Shown: positions 1-9,542, counted from the stretch's first letter. The stretch is 64,000 nucleotides of DNA from Nitrincola salilacus (GCF_046271865.1 NZ_CP176580.1:4154001-4218000), one strand, 5' to 3'. Notes: generated by a model from the sequence alone, not told the origin. Numbers and translations are program-made.

Positions 1-770
1 ATCATTTTGCGCTGAGAGACCTCGAACTGTAACTGACGTATACGCCGCTTGATCTCTGGCTTACCTTCAGTGTTCTTATGCTCGTCCTTGACCTCCTGCA
101 TCGTCATTTTCAGCTTTTTGTTATAGCTGTAGTGCTGCCACGGCACATCCATCAACACAATGATCAGTATGGATGCAGCCAGTGCCAGAAAGATCCATCT
201 CAGGATCGTCACGGCATGTACCGTTGCTGGTTCAACCGGCTCACTGATCAGAGACACCAACTCATGCCTGACACCCAGCAGCACAATTACTGCTACCGAA
301 CCTACAATCAGCACCTTACCTATCGCCTTGACCAGCTCAACCAGCGCATTACCTGAGAACATTCTCTTGATGCCCGCAATAGGATCAAGACGACTACCCT
401 TAGGTTGCAACGCATCGGTACTGAAGTTCCACCCTCCCATGAACATCGGGGTCAGCAGCGAGACCATGAATACCAGTAGATAAAAGCCCCAGAGGCTGAA
501 AAATGACATGAACATGGATTCAAACAAATGCTTGATCATGTAAGAGGTATCCCAGATCTCGTCATGACGGAGTGTAAAGTTATACTTCATCATTTCCATC
601 AGCGCACTGGCCAGCATGCTTCCGAAAAGCAGAGCCGAGATTGCGGCCGTCATCAGCAGCGCAAAAGTATTCAACTCACGCGAGCGAGGAATATCCCCCT
701 TGTCACGCGCTTCCTGAAGACGCTTCGACGTAGGGTCTTGTGATTTCTCCTGACCGGATTCTTCAGCCAT
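1..770 (-). CDS. flhB: Flagellar export switch protein FlhB (C-terminus cut by window edge)
   Basis: Inner-membrane component of the flagellar type III export gate that switches substrate specificity from rod/hook to filament proteins. The reading frame starts at ATG 770 (MAEESGQEKSQDPTSKR) and stays open to the left edge, giving about 256 residues. The N-terminus has the family's charged stretch (TSKRLQEARDKG) followed by four hydrophobic segments. The frame leaves the window just before the conserved NPTH autocleavage site, which is therefore not visible. The fliR stop lies 4 bp upstream, so this is the distal gene of the fliK-to-flhB operon. Identification is from sequence pattern and gene order. 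Confidence 0.96.
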   Translation of the reverse strand, partial: MAEESGQEKSQDPTSKRLQEARDKGDIPRSRELNTFALLMTAAISALLFGSMLASALMEMMKYNFTLRHDEIWDTSYMIKHLFESMFMSFFSLWGFYLLVFMVSLLTPMFMGGWNFSTDALQPKGSRLDPIAGIKRMFSGNALVELVKAIGKVLIVGSVAVIVLLGVRHELVSLISEPVEPATVHAVTILRWIFLALAASILIIVLMDVPWQHYSYNKKLKMTMQEVKDEHKNTEGKPEIKRRIRQLQFEVSQRKM

Positions 771-774
771 TCAG

Positions 775-1554
775 CTAAGCTCCACCATTCAGAAACCCGG
801 CAATGAAGTCGAGTACGAAGTCACTCATGCGCACATAGTGCTCATAGAAGATGGGAATATTAAACCAGTGAAACAACAACCCCATCAGCATAGCAAACGG
901 GAAGCCGAGGGCAAAAATATTCAACTGGGGGGCTGCTTTGGTCATCACACCAAACGCCAGGTTGATTGTCAATAACGCCATGGATGCCGGCAGAGCCATT
1001 ACCAGCGCGCCAGTAAAAAGCCAGCTTAATGACAGCACCACTCGCATGAAAATATCAGAACTGACACCACTTTCACCAACCGGGATCACGAAAAAGCTTC
1101 GCACCAGTATCTCGATCATAACCAGGTGCCCATTCATCAACAGAAACAGCAGAGTACTCATCATCAGATAGAACTGCGCCACCACCACAATACTGATCCC
1201 ATTGGCAGGGTCACTCATCTGCGAAAAGCCCAACCCTGATTGCATCGCAATGATCTGCGCACCGGCAACAAATGACTGAAACAGCAAGTGTAATGTAAAG
1301 CCGAATATTGTGCCTATGATGATCTGCTGAGCTATCACTATCCAGGTTGCAAGAGACAACCCTTCGAATCGGGGCATCTCTGGCAGCACGGGCATCAGCA
1401 CCACCGTCACAGCAATAGCCAGGCCCAGACGTACCCGCTGAGGTACCAACTGAGTCCCTATAATGGGGATTGCCATAAAAAAGGATCCGATACGGAACAG
1501 AGGCCACAGAAAGCTAGCCACCATCTGTTCAATCTCGGCAATGGATACAAACAT
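775..1554 (-). CDS. fliR: Flagellar biosynthetic protein FliR
   Basis: Export-gate membrane protein that forms the FliPQR pore complex in the centre of the MS ring. The product has 259 residues, normal for the family, and is strongly hydrophobic with about six membrane spans. The start at ATG 1554 gives MFVSIAEIEQMVASFLWPLFRIGSFF, with the Trp-Pro-Leu/Arg pattern typical of FliR N-termini. It follows fliQ by 4 bp and precedes flhB by 4 bp, the usual P-Q-R-flhB order. No truncation is seen. Confidence 0.97.
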   Translation of the reverse strand: MFVSIAEIEQMVASFLWPLFRIGSFFMAIPIIGTQLVPQRVRLGLAIAVTVVLMPVLPEMPRFEGLSLATWIVIAQQIIIGTIFGFTLHLLFQSFVAGAQIIAMQSGLGFSQMSDPANGISIVVVAQFYLMMSTLLFLLMNGHLVMIEILVRSFFVIPVGESGVSSDIFMRVVLSLSWLFTGALVMALPASMALLTINLAFGVMTKAAPQLNIFALGFPFAMLMGLLFHWFNIPIFYEHYVRMSDFVLDFIAGFLNGGA

Positions 1555-1558
1555 CCCG

Positions 1559-1828
1559 CTACCCGATCAGTCTTGGGATGTTCAGGAAGAAGAACTGAAA
1601 GAGATCCATAATCTGCATGACAATCCAGGGACCGGCATACATCACCGCCAGAAGCGTCACGACAAGGCGTGGCAGAAAGCTCAATGTCTGTTCGTTGATT
1701 TGCGTGGCTGCCTGAAAAACAGAGATCGCCAGCCCCACAACCAACGCAGGCCCCACTATCACCACAACAATAATAATAACCAGCCAGAAGGCATGGCCAT
1801 AGAGGTCAAGCGTTGTCTCTATTGTCAT
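1559..1828 (-). CDS. fliQ: Flagellar biosynthetic protein FliQ
   Basis: Small export-gate protein of 89 residues with two transmembrane helices (about residues 15-40 and 50-75). It assembles with FliP and FliR into the flagellar type III secretion pore. The start is ATG 1828. The length and two-helix layout match the family exactly. It sits 12 bp after fliP and 4 bp before fliR, in the standard operon order. Confidence 0.97.
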   Translation of the reverse strand: MTIETTLDLYGHAFWLVIIIVVVIVGPALVVGLAISVFQAATQINEQTLSFLPRLVVTLLAVMYAGPWIVMQIMDLFQFFFLNIPRLIG

Positions 1829-1840
1829 TCAACCTCCCCT

Positions 1841-2581
1841 CTAGACACCAAAACTGGCGGCCAACGTTCCGACAACCATTGCCCAACCATCCACCAGCAC
1901 AAAGAGCATCACCTTGAATGGCAGGGATACGATAATCGGCGACAACATCATCATACCCATGGCCATCAAGACACTCGCCACCACCAGGTCGATAACCAGA
2001 AAGGGTATGAACAGCATGAAACCTATCTGAAACGCCGTCTTCAGCTCACTTGTCACAAAAGCAGGTATAAGTACCGTAAAAGGCACCTCTTGTGGCGTTT
2101 CAACCATCGGCGTATCCGAAATGCGCATAAACAGGTTGAGATCACTTTCACGCGTATTACGAATCATGAAGGCATGAAAGGGAGCCCCAGCTTCGGTAAT
2201 CGCCTCCATTGGCGTGATCTCTTCTGCAATATAGGGCTGCAGCGCTCGCTCATTCACCTGATCCAGCACAGGTGTCATTATAAATAGCGTCAGAAAAAGT
2301 GACAGACCAATCACAACCTGATTTGATGGCGTCTGCTGTAGACCCAGAGCCTGACGAAGCATGGCAAACACTATGACAATTCGGGTAAAAGAGGTCATCA
2401 TCAACAACATGGCTGGCAGGAATGTCAGCAATGTCATCAACGCAAGGATCTGGATGGTTACACCATAGCTGGTCTCCCCATTCTCATCGACAGTCATCGT
2501 AACCGCCGGAATCCCTGTATCAAATGTCTGCGCTACAGCTGGCACGCTAAACAACAGCAACAGGAGCAGCAAAGCCCTCAT
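1841..2581 (-). CDS. fliP: Flagellar biosynthetic protein FliP
   Basis: Core subunit of the flagellar export pore. The protein has 246 residues with a cleavable signal peptide (MRALLLLLLLFSVPAVA), then the FliP core with the conserved stretch around TSFTRIVIVFAMLRQALG and the PPNQV-like segment QQTPSNQVVIGL. The start ATG at 2581 overlaps the fliO stop by 4 bp (ATGA), which implies translational coupling. The length and four membrane spans are normal for the family. Confidence 0.98.
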   Translation of the reverse strand: MRALLLLLLLFSVPAVAQTFDTGIPAVTMTVDENGETSYGVTIQILALMTLLTFLPAMLLMMTSFTRIVIVFAMLRQALGLQQTPSNQVVIGLSLFLTLFIMTPVLDQVNERALQPYIAEEITPMEAITEAGAPFHAFMIRNTRESDLNLFMRISDTPMVETPQEVPFTVLIPAFVTSELKTAFQIGFMLFIPFLVIDLVVASVLMAMGMMMLSPIIVSLPFKVMLFVLVDGWAMVVGTLAASFGV

Positions 2582-3009
2582 GAGGCTCGCCCTTTTTTCA
2601 ACGCTTGCTGCAACCGTTTAGAAAACTCCGAAGAGCTTCTCACAACCGGCTCGATCACTGGCTCATCAAAAGACTTTATGAGACTGACCTGCCCTTGTGC
2701 TACACCAACCAACACCTGCTCTTCGCCCACCTGCACCAACACAACACGCTCGCGGTTACTCAACGCCAGTGATGCCACTATTTTAAGCTTAGGGTGCTGG
2801 CCGGGAAGGACCGACACTCGCCGTAACAGCCAGCCCAACCCAAATATGACCACTAACACCAGCACCAGACCAAACAGCATCTGCAGGATTGACCCTATTG
2901 AAATGGGCTCTGCCATGCGCATCACAGGTGCAGTCGCTTCCGCTGCCACTGTTAAAGGCAGGCAGAAAAAACCTGAAAGAATCAAGCGATACATAAAAGA
3001 AGTAGTCAC
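2578..3009 (-). CDS. fliO: Flagellar biosynthetic protein FliO
   Basis: Bitopic membrane protein that assists assembly of the FliP ring. The product has 143 residues with an N-terminal signal-like segment, a transmembrane helix at about residues 40-62 (the LVLVLVVIFGLGWLL region), then a cytoplasmic domain. The frame opens at GTG 3009, overlapping the fliN stop by one base. An in-frame ATG at 2994 is an alternative start, and neither has a strong ribosome site. FliO is poorly conserved, so the call rests partly on its position between fliN and fliP. Confidence 0.9.
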   Translation of the reverse strand: MTTSFMYRLILSGFFCLPLTVAAEATAPVMRMAEPISIGSILQMLFGLVLVLVVIFGLGWLLRRVSVLPGQHPKLKIVASLALSNRERVVLVQVGEEQVLVGVAQGQVSLIKSFDEPVIEPVVRSSSEFSKRLQQALKKGRAS

Positions 3010-3452
3010 TATTTCAAACGCCGAATTCGCTCTTGCGGGCTGATGACATCAGTCAGTCGAATACCATAACGGTCATTGACGACAACAACCTCACCACTGG
3101 CAATCAACGTACCATTCACTCTCACGTCAAGCGGCTCACCTGCAACACGATCCAGCTCAACAACCGAACCCTGACTCAACTGAAGCAGGTTGCGTATCGC
3201 AATATCGGTACCGCCCACTTCGACAGTCAGCGTTACCGGAATATCCAGAATAACATCCAGCTTACCATCAGACACTGGAGCGGATTCATCACTCAGCTCA
3301 TCCAACTGAACAGCCTTTGCCTGCCCCTGACCAACAGCATCTGCCAAAGCATCGATATCAACATCTTCACCTGGGCCAGTCTGCTCTTCCATAGCCGCAG
3401 CCCACTCATCTGCAAGTGCTTGCTGATCTACATCGTTATTCTCGTCACTCAC
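3009..3452 (-). CDS. fliN: Flagellar motor switch protein FliN
   Basis: C-ring subunit that, with FliM and FliG, sets motor direction and helps dock export substrates. The product has 147 residues. Residues 1-65 are acidic and variable. The C-terminal SpoA domain starts near residue 68 (LDVILDIPVTLTVEVGGTDI) and ends with NDRYGIRLTDVISPQERIRRL, a typical FliN ending. The start is GTG 3452 with a GGAG motif about 10 nt upstream. No in-frame ATG fits better. Confidence 0.97.
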   Translation of the reverse strand: MSDENNDVDQQALADEWAAAMEEQTGPGEDVDIDALADAVGQGQAKAVQLDELSDESAPVSDGKLDVILDIPVTLTVEVGGTDIAIRNLLQLSQGSVVELDRVAGEPLDVRVNGTLIASGEVVVVNDRYGIRLTDVISPQERIRRLK

Positions 3453-3479
3453 AATCCGCTATCTCCGCACCATCAGTGT

Positions 3480-4460
3480 TTACTCTTCAACCCGTTTAAC
3501 AGGCTCGATCACCTTTACTGCAAGATTACCACGCGAAGTACCAAGTTGGCAGGTAAACATCGGGACATTATTTGCCTTCAGCATAAGCATTTCGGGAATT
3601 TCGATCGGGATCACATCACCCACCTCGAACTCCATGACATCCCGAAGTGTCATCTCTTTTTCCGCCACCACCAATTCAAGATCAAGGTCTGCCAGCATGA
3701 TGTCACGGCGCAAAGAGGTCAGCCAGCGATCATCCTTTTCAGTTTCACTGCTCTGAAAGGATGACATCAGTTGATCACGAATCGGTTCAATCATGGAATA
3801 GGGTAATGTGACATGGAACTCGCCGCTCCCTCCTTCAAGATCTACCTGAAAGGTACTGACAACGACTACCTCACTGGGATTGACCACATTCGCCATCGCC
3901 GGATTCAACTCGTGCCCGACCTGCTCGAAGCGCACATTAGTGACCGGACGCCAGGCGTCCACCAGATCGCCAAAGAGCTGGTGGACAGTTTTATATACTA
4001 AACGGGTTTCCGTGGGCGTGAAGTCTCGCCCCTCGATTTTTGCATGGCGACCATCACCGCCGAAAAACTGATCCACCAACTTGAATACCAACTTGGCATC
4101 CATGATCAGCAATGCCGTTCCGCGCCAGGGATGCACGCGCATCAGCGTCATGCTGGTGGGGACGTAGAGTGTATGAATGTAGTCGCCATACTTCATCACC
4201 TGCACTCCGCCTACGGTCACATCGGCCGTACGGCGTAGCAGATTGAAAAGAGTGACACGCGCCTGTCGAGCAAAGCGTTCGTTAACCATCTCGAGTGTGG
4301 GCATACGCCCACGAACGATTCGTTCCTGGCTGGCGAGGTCATAAAGCCTTACGCCACTGCCATCGTCGACCTCAGCATCATCGGTTTCTACATCGCCATC
4401 ATCGACGCCATGCAACAGCGCATCGATCTCATCCTGCGAGAGCAGATCCTTGACTGACAT
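3480..4460 (-). CDS. fliM: Flagellar motor switch protein FliM
   Basis: C-ring protein that binds CheY-phosphate and transmits the signal to FliG. The product has 326 residues. The N-terminal CheY-binding peptide is clear (LLSQDEIDALLHG). A CheC-like middle domain (about 45-230) contains the GGxG-type segment FFGGDGRHAKIEGRDFTPTE, and a C-terminal SpoA domain follows (about 250-320). The start is ATG 4460 with a GGAG ribosome site. It lies between fliL and fliN in the normal order. Confidence 0.98.
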   Translation of the reverse strand: MSVKDLLSQDEIDALLHGVDDGDVETDDAEVDDGSGVRLYDLASQERIVRGRMPTLEMVNERFARQARVTLFNLLRRTADVTVGGVQVMKYGDYIHTLYVPTSMTLMRVHPWRGTALLIMDAKLVFKLVDQFFGGDGRHAKIEGRDFTPTETRLVYKTVHQLFGDLVDAWRPVTNVRFEQVGHELNPAMANVVNPSEVVVVSTFQVDLEGGSGEFHVTLPYSMIEPIRDQLMSSFQSSETEKDDRWLTSLRRDIMLADLDLELVVAEKEMTLRDVMEFEVGDVIPIEIPEMLMLKANNVPMFTCQLGTSRGNLAVKVIEPVKRVEE

Positions 4461-4472
4461 ACGTGCGCTCCG

Positions 4473-4976
4473 CTACTGCATTACAAAATCGGTGAAGAGC
4501 AGTGTCTCAATCCCTGGTTCACCGACCTTCTCCGTCATTATCTGCTGCACCAATGCTGTCGCCTCCTCTTGCAGAGCTCGCTTCCCCTCCACAGTACGTA
4601 ACCGCTGAACGGATTGAGTAGTGAAAAGCGCATTAAGGCGTGCCACAATAAGTGGCATATGTGCGTCAAGCGCATCCGCCACCACCTGATTACGACTTTT
4701 CGCCTCAACGTATACCTGCATGAAGTGGCGACTGCCGCCCTCGGCCTGCAGGGATGCCACAAACGAAGGACGACCTTCGAGGGTGCGAACTTTTGTATAG
4801 ATTGCCTCCTGCCGAACAGGCTCTGCAGGTTCTTTATCAGCAAGAAGAAAGAAGTAGGCAGCAGCTCCACCGCCAGCCAATATGACCAGCAGCAATACTC
4901 CACCCAGAATGATAAACAGCTTTTTTTTTGACTTCGGCGCTACAACACCCTCTTCCTGCTCGCTCTCGTCCGCCAT
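4473..4976 (-). CDS. fliL: Flagellar basal body-associated protein FliL
   Basis: Single-pass inner-membrane protein around the stator that supports motor torque. From ATG 4976 the product has 167 residues (MADESEQEEG...). A basic stretch (PKSKKKLF) precedes one transmembrane helix at about 22-45, followed by the periplasmic FliL domain. The frame extends upstream to a TTG at 4988, but ATG 4976 has a TGAGG motif at good spacing and is preferred. It is 12 bp upstream of fliM. Confidence 0.95.
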   Translation of the reverse strand: MADESEQEEGVVAPKSKKKLFIILGGVLLLVILAGGGAAAYFFLLADKEPAEPVRQEAIYTKVRTLEGRPSFVASLQAEGGSRHFMQVYVEAKSRNQVVADALDAHMPLIVARLNALFTTQSVQRLRTVEGKRALQEEATALVQQIMTEKVGEPGIETLLFTDFVMQ

Positions 4977-5057
4977 GCTCAACCTCAATACCGCTAAAGA
5001 AACATCCCAATTATGAGGCTAATATAACACACTGATTTTCAGGCTGAAGCATCCTGT

Positions 5058-6881
5058 TTACGCATAATAGTCTACGAGGCCCAATCGACGACCCGTTTGT
5101 CCGTCTGGAACAAGGTCATCATCACCCTCTTCACCACTGCGGTAGTCTCCTGAACGCTGCGCACTCTGCCGCGATTTTTCTTCCTGAGCTTCATCTGACA
5201 CAGATGAATCCATCAGATTGAGCCCTTGTTCAGCAAACATCTCTTTGAGCCTTGGCATATTCTGCTCCAACGCATCCCGAACAGCAGGATTAGGAGAGTT
5301 GAAACTGAGACTCACCTGATCACCGGGCAACAGATTCACCCTGATTTTCAATGCACCCAGTTCAGGGGGGTCCAATCGGATCTCGGCAAATCTGGGCCCC
5401 TGCTGAGTCATCATGATGGCTCGCTCGCCCAACGCCCGTGCCCAAGCTGGATTTTGCAACTGCTGCGCCAGCGCAGCCTGTTTGGCTGCAGTGGTTGCAT
5501 CTGCGGGCACGCTGTTGGCCGCCACAACACTCTGAGCCGGTGTTGACGCCAGCCCCGATTCCATCCTGACAGGTTGCTGCTGAGGTGCATCACTTTGCTT
5601 CAGCATTTCACCAACAGACCGCTGATCAACATTTCGATCTTGAGGAATAGTCTGATCAACAAAGGGGATAGCCGCCCTGTCACCGCTGCGCTGCTCAGAT
5701 CCGGCCGGAAGCGGAGCCTGGCGCTCATGTAAGGGTGGTGGCGATGAAGATGACTGTAAAGACTCGGGTGTACGACTGACTCCAGCGGTCTGAGATCTGG
5801 AATCCACTTCAGCATTTTTTTTGTCTGGCTGAGCCCCCTGAGGGGCGACAGGCACAACATCCACCTTAGCGGCATCTGCACCACTCTTTACCTGTGTCTG
5901 AGCCAGAGTCTCCTGCAGACGATCGACCTGCACCTCAGCACCAGTTGAAGCGCTTGTGGCAACTTGCCCCCCCTCCTGCGGCTTCATCGCTGCCAATCGT
6001 TCAGCCAGCAACTCAAGCACTTTCTCCAACGCTTCGCGAGCAAGCATATTGCCATCTACCAACGCCTCAGTTTGCGCAGACTGAGCCTGCAACACCTGCT
6101 GCAAAGCCTGTTGCAACTGTTTCAGTGCAACCTCTATCCTGGCCAACTGCTCTGTACTCAACTCATTTTGCAGATCACGCGTATCAAGATCCTTGAAAAG
6201 CGCTTGTAACAGATCAGCATCAACACTCTTCGACTCATCCTCTGAGCCATCAAGCAGCACACGCAACTTCTCCAGCAACTCTGCCAGCGCATCCCTGGCA
6301 GGCATATCAGTCGTGATTTGAGTGTCATCACCTTCAGGCCGCCACTGCTCATCACTCAGCAATTCCAGCAGACGTGACAGCGCAGCAGAGAGAGCATCAC
6401 GCTCGCTACCCATAGGATCATCTTCACCTTCCTCTGGAGTGAGCAGCGCCAGGAGAGAAGCAAGATCAGGCTGAGCAAGCTCCTCGGAATCTGAGGATTC
6501 CTGAGCCGAAGTGGTGGCAGTCTCACCCAGGTCAAGCTTCAGGTTATCGGAGCTGATCACCCAACCCGGAGTGACCGGACTATTTTCACCAGCACCTTCA
6601 GCACTGCTTTCCATGCCCGTAACCTTGCCGTTTTTTGCAGGAAAAGGCGGCAATTGCATGCCATCCTGCGGCAAGTTTTCGCCTCCCGCAGAAGTAGTGG
6701 TAGATAGCGTTGCCCCAGCAGACGCTGCCTGAGCCTGCCCGAGCCAGAGAGAAAAACCAGCCCCAGCCTGCATCTGACCACCAGAGAGCTGCGCGCCCGA
6801 CTGCCCTGGGGCTCCTGTCGATAATGGACTGAGTGATAAGGTGGGTCCGGATAACATAAAACCGGTCAGTTGCGCGGCCAT
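5058..6881 (-). CDS. fliK: Flagellar hook-length control protein FliK
   Basis: Secreted molecular ruler that sets hook length and triggers the FlhB specificity switch. The product has 607 residues. The long low-complexity N-terminal and middle part is rich in Gln, Ala, Ser and Glu. The C-terminal hook-length-control domain lies at about residues 470-570 and carries the signature around FAEIRLDPPELGALKIRV. The start is ATG 6881 with a GGAG site (GGAGAGATGC before ATG). It is the first gene after a candidate sigma-54 promoter and heads fliK-L-M-N-O-P-Q-R-flhB. Confidence 0.95.
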   Translation of the reverse strand: MAAQLTGFMLSGPTLSLSPLSTGAPGQSGAQLSGGQMQAGAGFSLWLGQAQAASAGATLSTTTSAGGENLPQDGMQLPPFPAKNGKVTGMESSAEGAGENSPVTPGWVISSDNLKLDLGETATTSAQESSDSEELAQPDLASLLALLTPEEGEDDPMGSERDALSAALSRLLELLSDEQWRPEGDDTQITTDMPARDALAELLEKLRVLLDGSEDESKSVDADLLQALFKDLDTRDLQNELSTEQLARIEVALKQLQQALQQVLQAQSAQTEALVDGNMLAREALEKVLELLAERLAAMKPQEGGQVATSASTGAEVQVDRLQETLAQTQVKSGADAAKVDVVPVAPQGAQPDKKNAEVDSRSQTAGVSRTPESLQSSSSPPPLHERQAPLPAGSEQRSGDRAAIPFVDQTIPQDRNVDQRSVGEMLKQSDAPQQQPVRMESGLASTPAQSVVAANSVPADATTAAKQAALAQQLQNPAWARALGERAIMMTQQGPRFAEIRLDPPELGALKIRVNLLPGDQVSLSFNSPNPAVRDALEQNMPRLKEMFAEQGLNLMDSSVSDEAQEEKSRQSAQRSGDYRSGEEGDDDLVPDGQTGRRLGLVDYYA

Positions 6882-6914
6882 GCATCTCTCCTGAATAAAT
6901 ATTTACAGGAGTAA

Positions 6915-6930
6915 TGCAATTTCAGGGCCA
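6915..6930 (-). promoter_or_regulatory. Candidate sigma-54 promoter for fliK operon
   Basis: On the minus strand the sequence reads TGGCCC-N5-TTGCA, with the invariant GG and GC dinucleotides separated by exactly 10 bases, as in the -24/-12 consensus TGGCAC-N5-TTGCA. It lies 34 bp before the fliK ATG, in the only sizeable gap of this part of the cluster. The family expectation is activation by an FlrA- or FlrC-type enhancer-binding protein. The assignment is by motif only. Confidence 0.72.
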
Positions 6931-6979
6931 GTTCCAGTCACCACCGCTTAAAACAATCAGCGAACATGACCAGGGATTA

Positions 6980-7426
6980 TTAAATCCCCCGAGTACGCTG
7001 CAACTGAGAACGCTCGTCAATCTCGCTCTGCAACCGCTTATCCTGCAACTGCTGCTCTGCCGAAAGTGCCTTACCCTGCAGTTTTTCGATCGCCTGAAAA
7101 TGCCGGTAGGCTTGCCGCCAGTGCTCCGTCACCTGCTCCAGCTGATATCTGGCCTGCCTCAGAGTCTCTTCCTGCTTAAGCAGGGCATCCTGAATCTTGG
7201 CGATAAAGAAGCTGTGCGTCTGCATCGCAACTGCCGTCAACCCAGCCTGGCCGGCAAGGATAAACTGTTCCTGATACTCCTGAAGATAGATCTCAAGCTG
7301 CTTTTTCTGCTGTTCACCCTGCACAACCCGCTGGCGGCTTTCAGCCATATAGCGATCAGCTATCTCACGCTTGCGACGGGCCAGATCCAGGACAACATTC
7401 AGACGTTGAGAGCGTTTTTTTTTCAC
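6980..7426 (-). CDS. fliJ: Flagellar export protein FliJ
   Basis: Cytosolic coiled-coil protein that sits on the FliI ATPase ring and couples it to the export gate. The product has 148 residues, almost all alpha-helical and rich in Gln, Glu, Arg and Lys, as expected. The start is GTG 7426, and the N-terminus KKKRSQRLNVVLDLARRKR is FliJ-like. It follows fliI by 9 bp. The sequence is not strongly conserved between species, so position and coiled-coil content carry much of the call. Confidence 0.93.
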   Translation of the reverse strand: MKKKRSQRLNVVLDLARRKREIADRYMAESRQRVVQGEQQKKQLEIYLQEYQEQFILAGQAGLTAVAMQTHSFFIAKIQDALLKQEETLRQARYQLEQVTEHWRQAYRHFQAIEKLQGKALSAEQQLQDKRLQSEIDERSQLQRTRGI

Positions 7427-7435
7427 ACAATCACC

Positions 7436-8797
7436 CTATCGGCGCATTTTCGGAGCTGCTTTGTCATTCGTCGGCGGTGGAGACAGTACCATCGCCAACT
7501 CCTGCAGACTTCGCTGATACAGCATCTCTTCCTGCATCCCCTGTTGCAGATAGGCATTCAACATGGGTAGAAGTTCAATGGCGCGATCCATCAGTGGATC
7601 ACTCCCCCGTGCATAAGCCCCCACGGACACCAGATCGGCATTCTGCTGATATTTTGAGTAGTAGCGGCGGAACTGCATGGCAAGATTGTACTGCGAGGGA
7701 TCAACGATTTGCGGCATCGCCCTGCTGATCGACGCCTCAATATCAATAGCAGGGTAATGCCCCTGTTCAGCCAGAGATCGGGACAGGACTATATGCCCAT
7801 CCAGAATGGCACGTGCCGCATCGGCAATCGGGTCCTGCTGATCATCTCCTTCCGTGAGAACCGTATAGAAGGCTGTAATGGAGCCTGCATTATGTTCGCC
7901 ATTACCGGCACGTTCGACCAGCTTTGGAAGGCGCGCAAATACAGAGGGCGGATAACCCTTGGTTGCTGGTGGCTCACCTATGGCCAGCGCTATCTCACGT
8001 TGTGCCTGAGCATAACGAGTCAGGGAATCCATCAGCAACAGCACTTTCTTGCCACGACTTCTGAAATATTCGGCTATTCGGGTTGCCAGTTGCGCCGCAC
8101 GAAGCCTCATCAAGGGTGAGTCGTCTGCCGGAGAGGCAACAACAACCGATTTGGCCATCCCTTCAGGGCCAAGACTATGATCAATGAACTCCCGCACCTC
8201 TCGTCCACGTTCACCGATCAGACCGACAACGGTAATTTCCGCTTCGGTATAACGAGTCATCATGCCAAGCAGTACCGACTTACCGACACCACTGCCGGCA
8301 AACAGACCCAGACGCTGCCCGCACCCTACAGTCAACAATCCATTGATAGCACGAATTCCGACATCAAGCGGAGTATCTATTGGATGACGCTTCAGAGGAT
8401 TGATCGTTTCACCCGCCAGCGGGACGTAGTCTTCAGCATCCAGCGGCCCTTTACCATCCAGCGGCTTACCTATGCCATTGAGGACACGCCCGAGTAGACC
8501 AAAGCCGACTGGCACCATACTGGCTCCCGCCTGCGGCCTGACGACAGCACCAGGCTGCAGCCCATCAACCGCATCCAGCGGCATAAGGTAGACACGATCT
8601 CCGGAAAAGCCGACCACCTCAGCCTCTACACTGAGCGTTGGCGTAACCTCAATAAGGCAGTAATCACCCAACGCAACGCGCAACCCAACCGCTTCAAGCG
8701 TCAAACCGATCAGACGCGTGATCTGACCACGTACCTGAGGGCGCGCGGTTTCAAAATGAAGGCTGGCATAGCGATTCAAACGCTCATCCAGAGACAT
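7436..8797 (-). CDS. fliI: Flagellum-specific ATP synthase FliI
   Basis: Hexameric ATPase that energises unloading of export substrates. The product has 453 residues, standard for the family. Walker A is at about 168-174 (GSGVGKS) in the context GLFAGSGVGKSVLLGM. A Walker B-like LLLMDSLTRYAQAQREI follows, then the F1-type signature region PPSVFARLPKLVERAGNG. The start is ATG 8797. It lies between fliH and fliJ. Confidence 0.98.
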   Translation of the reverse strand: MSLDERLNRYASLHFETARPQVRGQITRLIGLTLEAVGLRVALGDYCLIEVTPTLSVEAEVVGFSGDRVYLMPLDAVDGLQPGAVVRPQAGASMVPVGFGLLGRVLNGIGKPLDGKGPLDAEDYVPLAGETINPLKRHPIDTPLDVGIRAINGLLTVGCGQRLGLFAGSGVGKSVLLGMMTRYTEAEITVVGLIGERGREVREFIDHSLGPEGMAKSVVVASPADDSPLMRLRAAQLATRIAEYFRSRGKKVLLLMDSLTRYAQAQREIALAIGEPPATKGYPPSVFARLPKLVERAGNGEHNAGSITAFYTVLTEGDDQQDPIADAARAILDGHIVLSRSLAEQGHYPAIDIEASISRAMPQIVDPSQYNLAMQFRRYYSKYQQNADLVSVGAYARGSDPLMDRAIELLPMLNAYLQQGMQEEMLYQRSLQELAMVLSPPPTNDKAAPKMRR

Positions 8798-8807
8798 GCA
8801 CCACCCC

Positions 8808-9542
8808 TTATTCAGAGTCAGCTTTGGCAGCAGTCAGACGCAATAGCAACTGACTGGACACTTCGGCAAAACGCTGCTCAACGGTAAAATCAACATGTGT
8901 GTATGAAGATGAAACGCGGCAGCCGCCCTCTGTCAGTTCCGCATCATCTATCAGTGTCAAATTATCGACAGCCGGGAGTTCAGAGAAGCGCTCACAATCG
9001 GCAGGATGAAGATACAATTTTACTGGGCCACTGTCCTGAGGAATCAGCGCCAGTGCTTCATGCACACTGGTTGCCAGAAGATCACGGCGCGATTTCAGCT
9101 CTGCCCTGACAACGCTCTCGGCAAGATTGAGTGACAGTTTCACCAGCGTTTCTTCCAACGCTGCTTCTTGCCCTGCCAGAGGCGCCTGCAACTTTTCAAT
9201 CAGTGAATCCAGCAGCTCCAGACGAGCGTTTATCTGCGCCTGGCCAGCAGCAATACCCTGCTCCAGCCCCTGCTCAAAACCTGCTTTTTTCCCCTGCTCC
9301 AGCCCATCCTTCTGGCCGATCCCCAGACCTTCCTGATAAGCCTCTTCGTGGATCTTTTCAAGCTCGGCAAGCGTCACCTTTTCAGCAACGATCTCCTCAT
9401 CAACCACGACAACCTCAGGCCCCTGCTCTCGGTGCAGGGCTCTTGTTTCGAAACCACCCACCATTTCAGGCAGTTTCCAGAGTGCAATATCTCCCACTTC
9501 GGAGGCGGGGATTCTGATGGGTTGGTTCTGTTCCGGCTTCAT
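8808..9542 (-). CDS. fliH: Flagellar assembly protein FliH
   Basis: Negative regulator and stator-like partner of FliI that links the ATPase complex to the C ring. The product has 244 residues. Residues 60-110 carry the diagnostic GxxxG repeats (KDGLEQGKKAGFEQGLEQGIAAG, written here as a repeating G-x3-G helix), followed by the C-terminal FliI-binding domain. The start is ATG 9542, 7 bp after the fliG stop. Confidence 0.95.
   Translation of the reverse strand: MKPEQNQPIRIPASEVGDIALWKLPEMVGGFETRALHREQGPEVVVVDEEIVAEKVTLAELEKIHEEAYQEGLGIGQKDGLEQGKKAGFEQGLEQGIAAGQAQINARLELLDSLIEKLQAPLAGQEAALEETLVKLSLNLAESVVRAELKSRRDLLATSVHEALALIPQDSGPVKLYLHPADCERFSELPAVDNLTLIDDAELTEGGCRVSSSYTHVDFTVEQRFAEVSSQLLLRLTAAKADSE

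Noticed and set aside
1463..2287. Plus-strand 274-codon frame over fliR-fliQ-fliP
   Set aside because: It spans three well-identified genes on the other strand and is low-complexity His/Gln/Asn-rich, a typical shadow.
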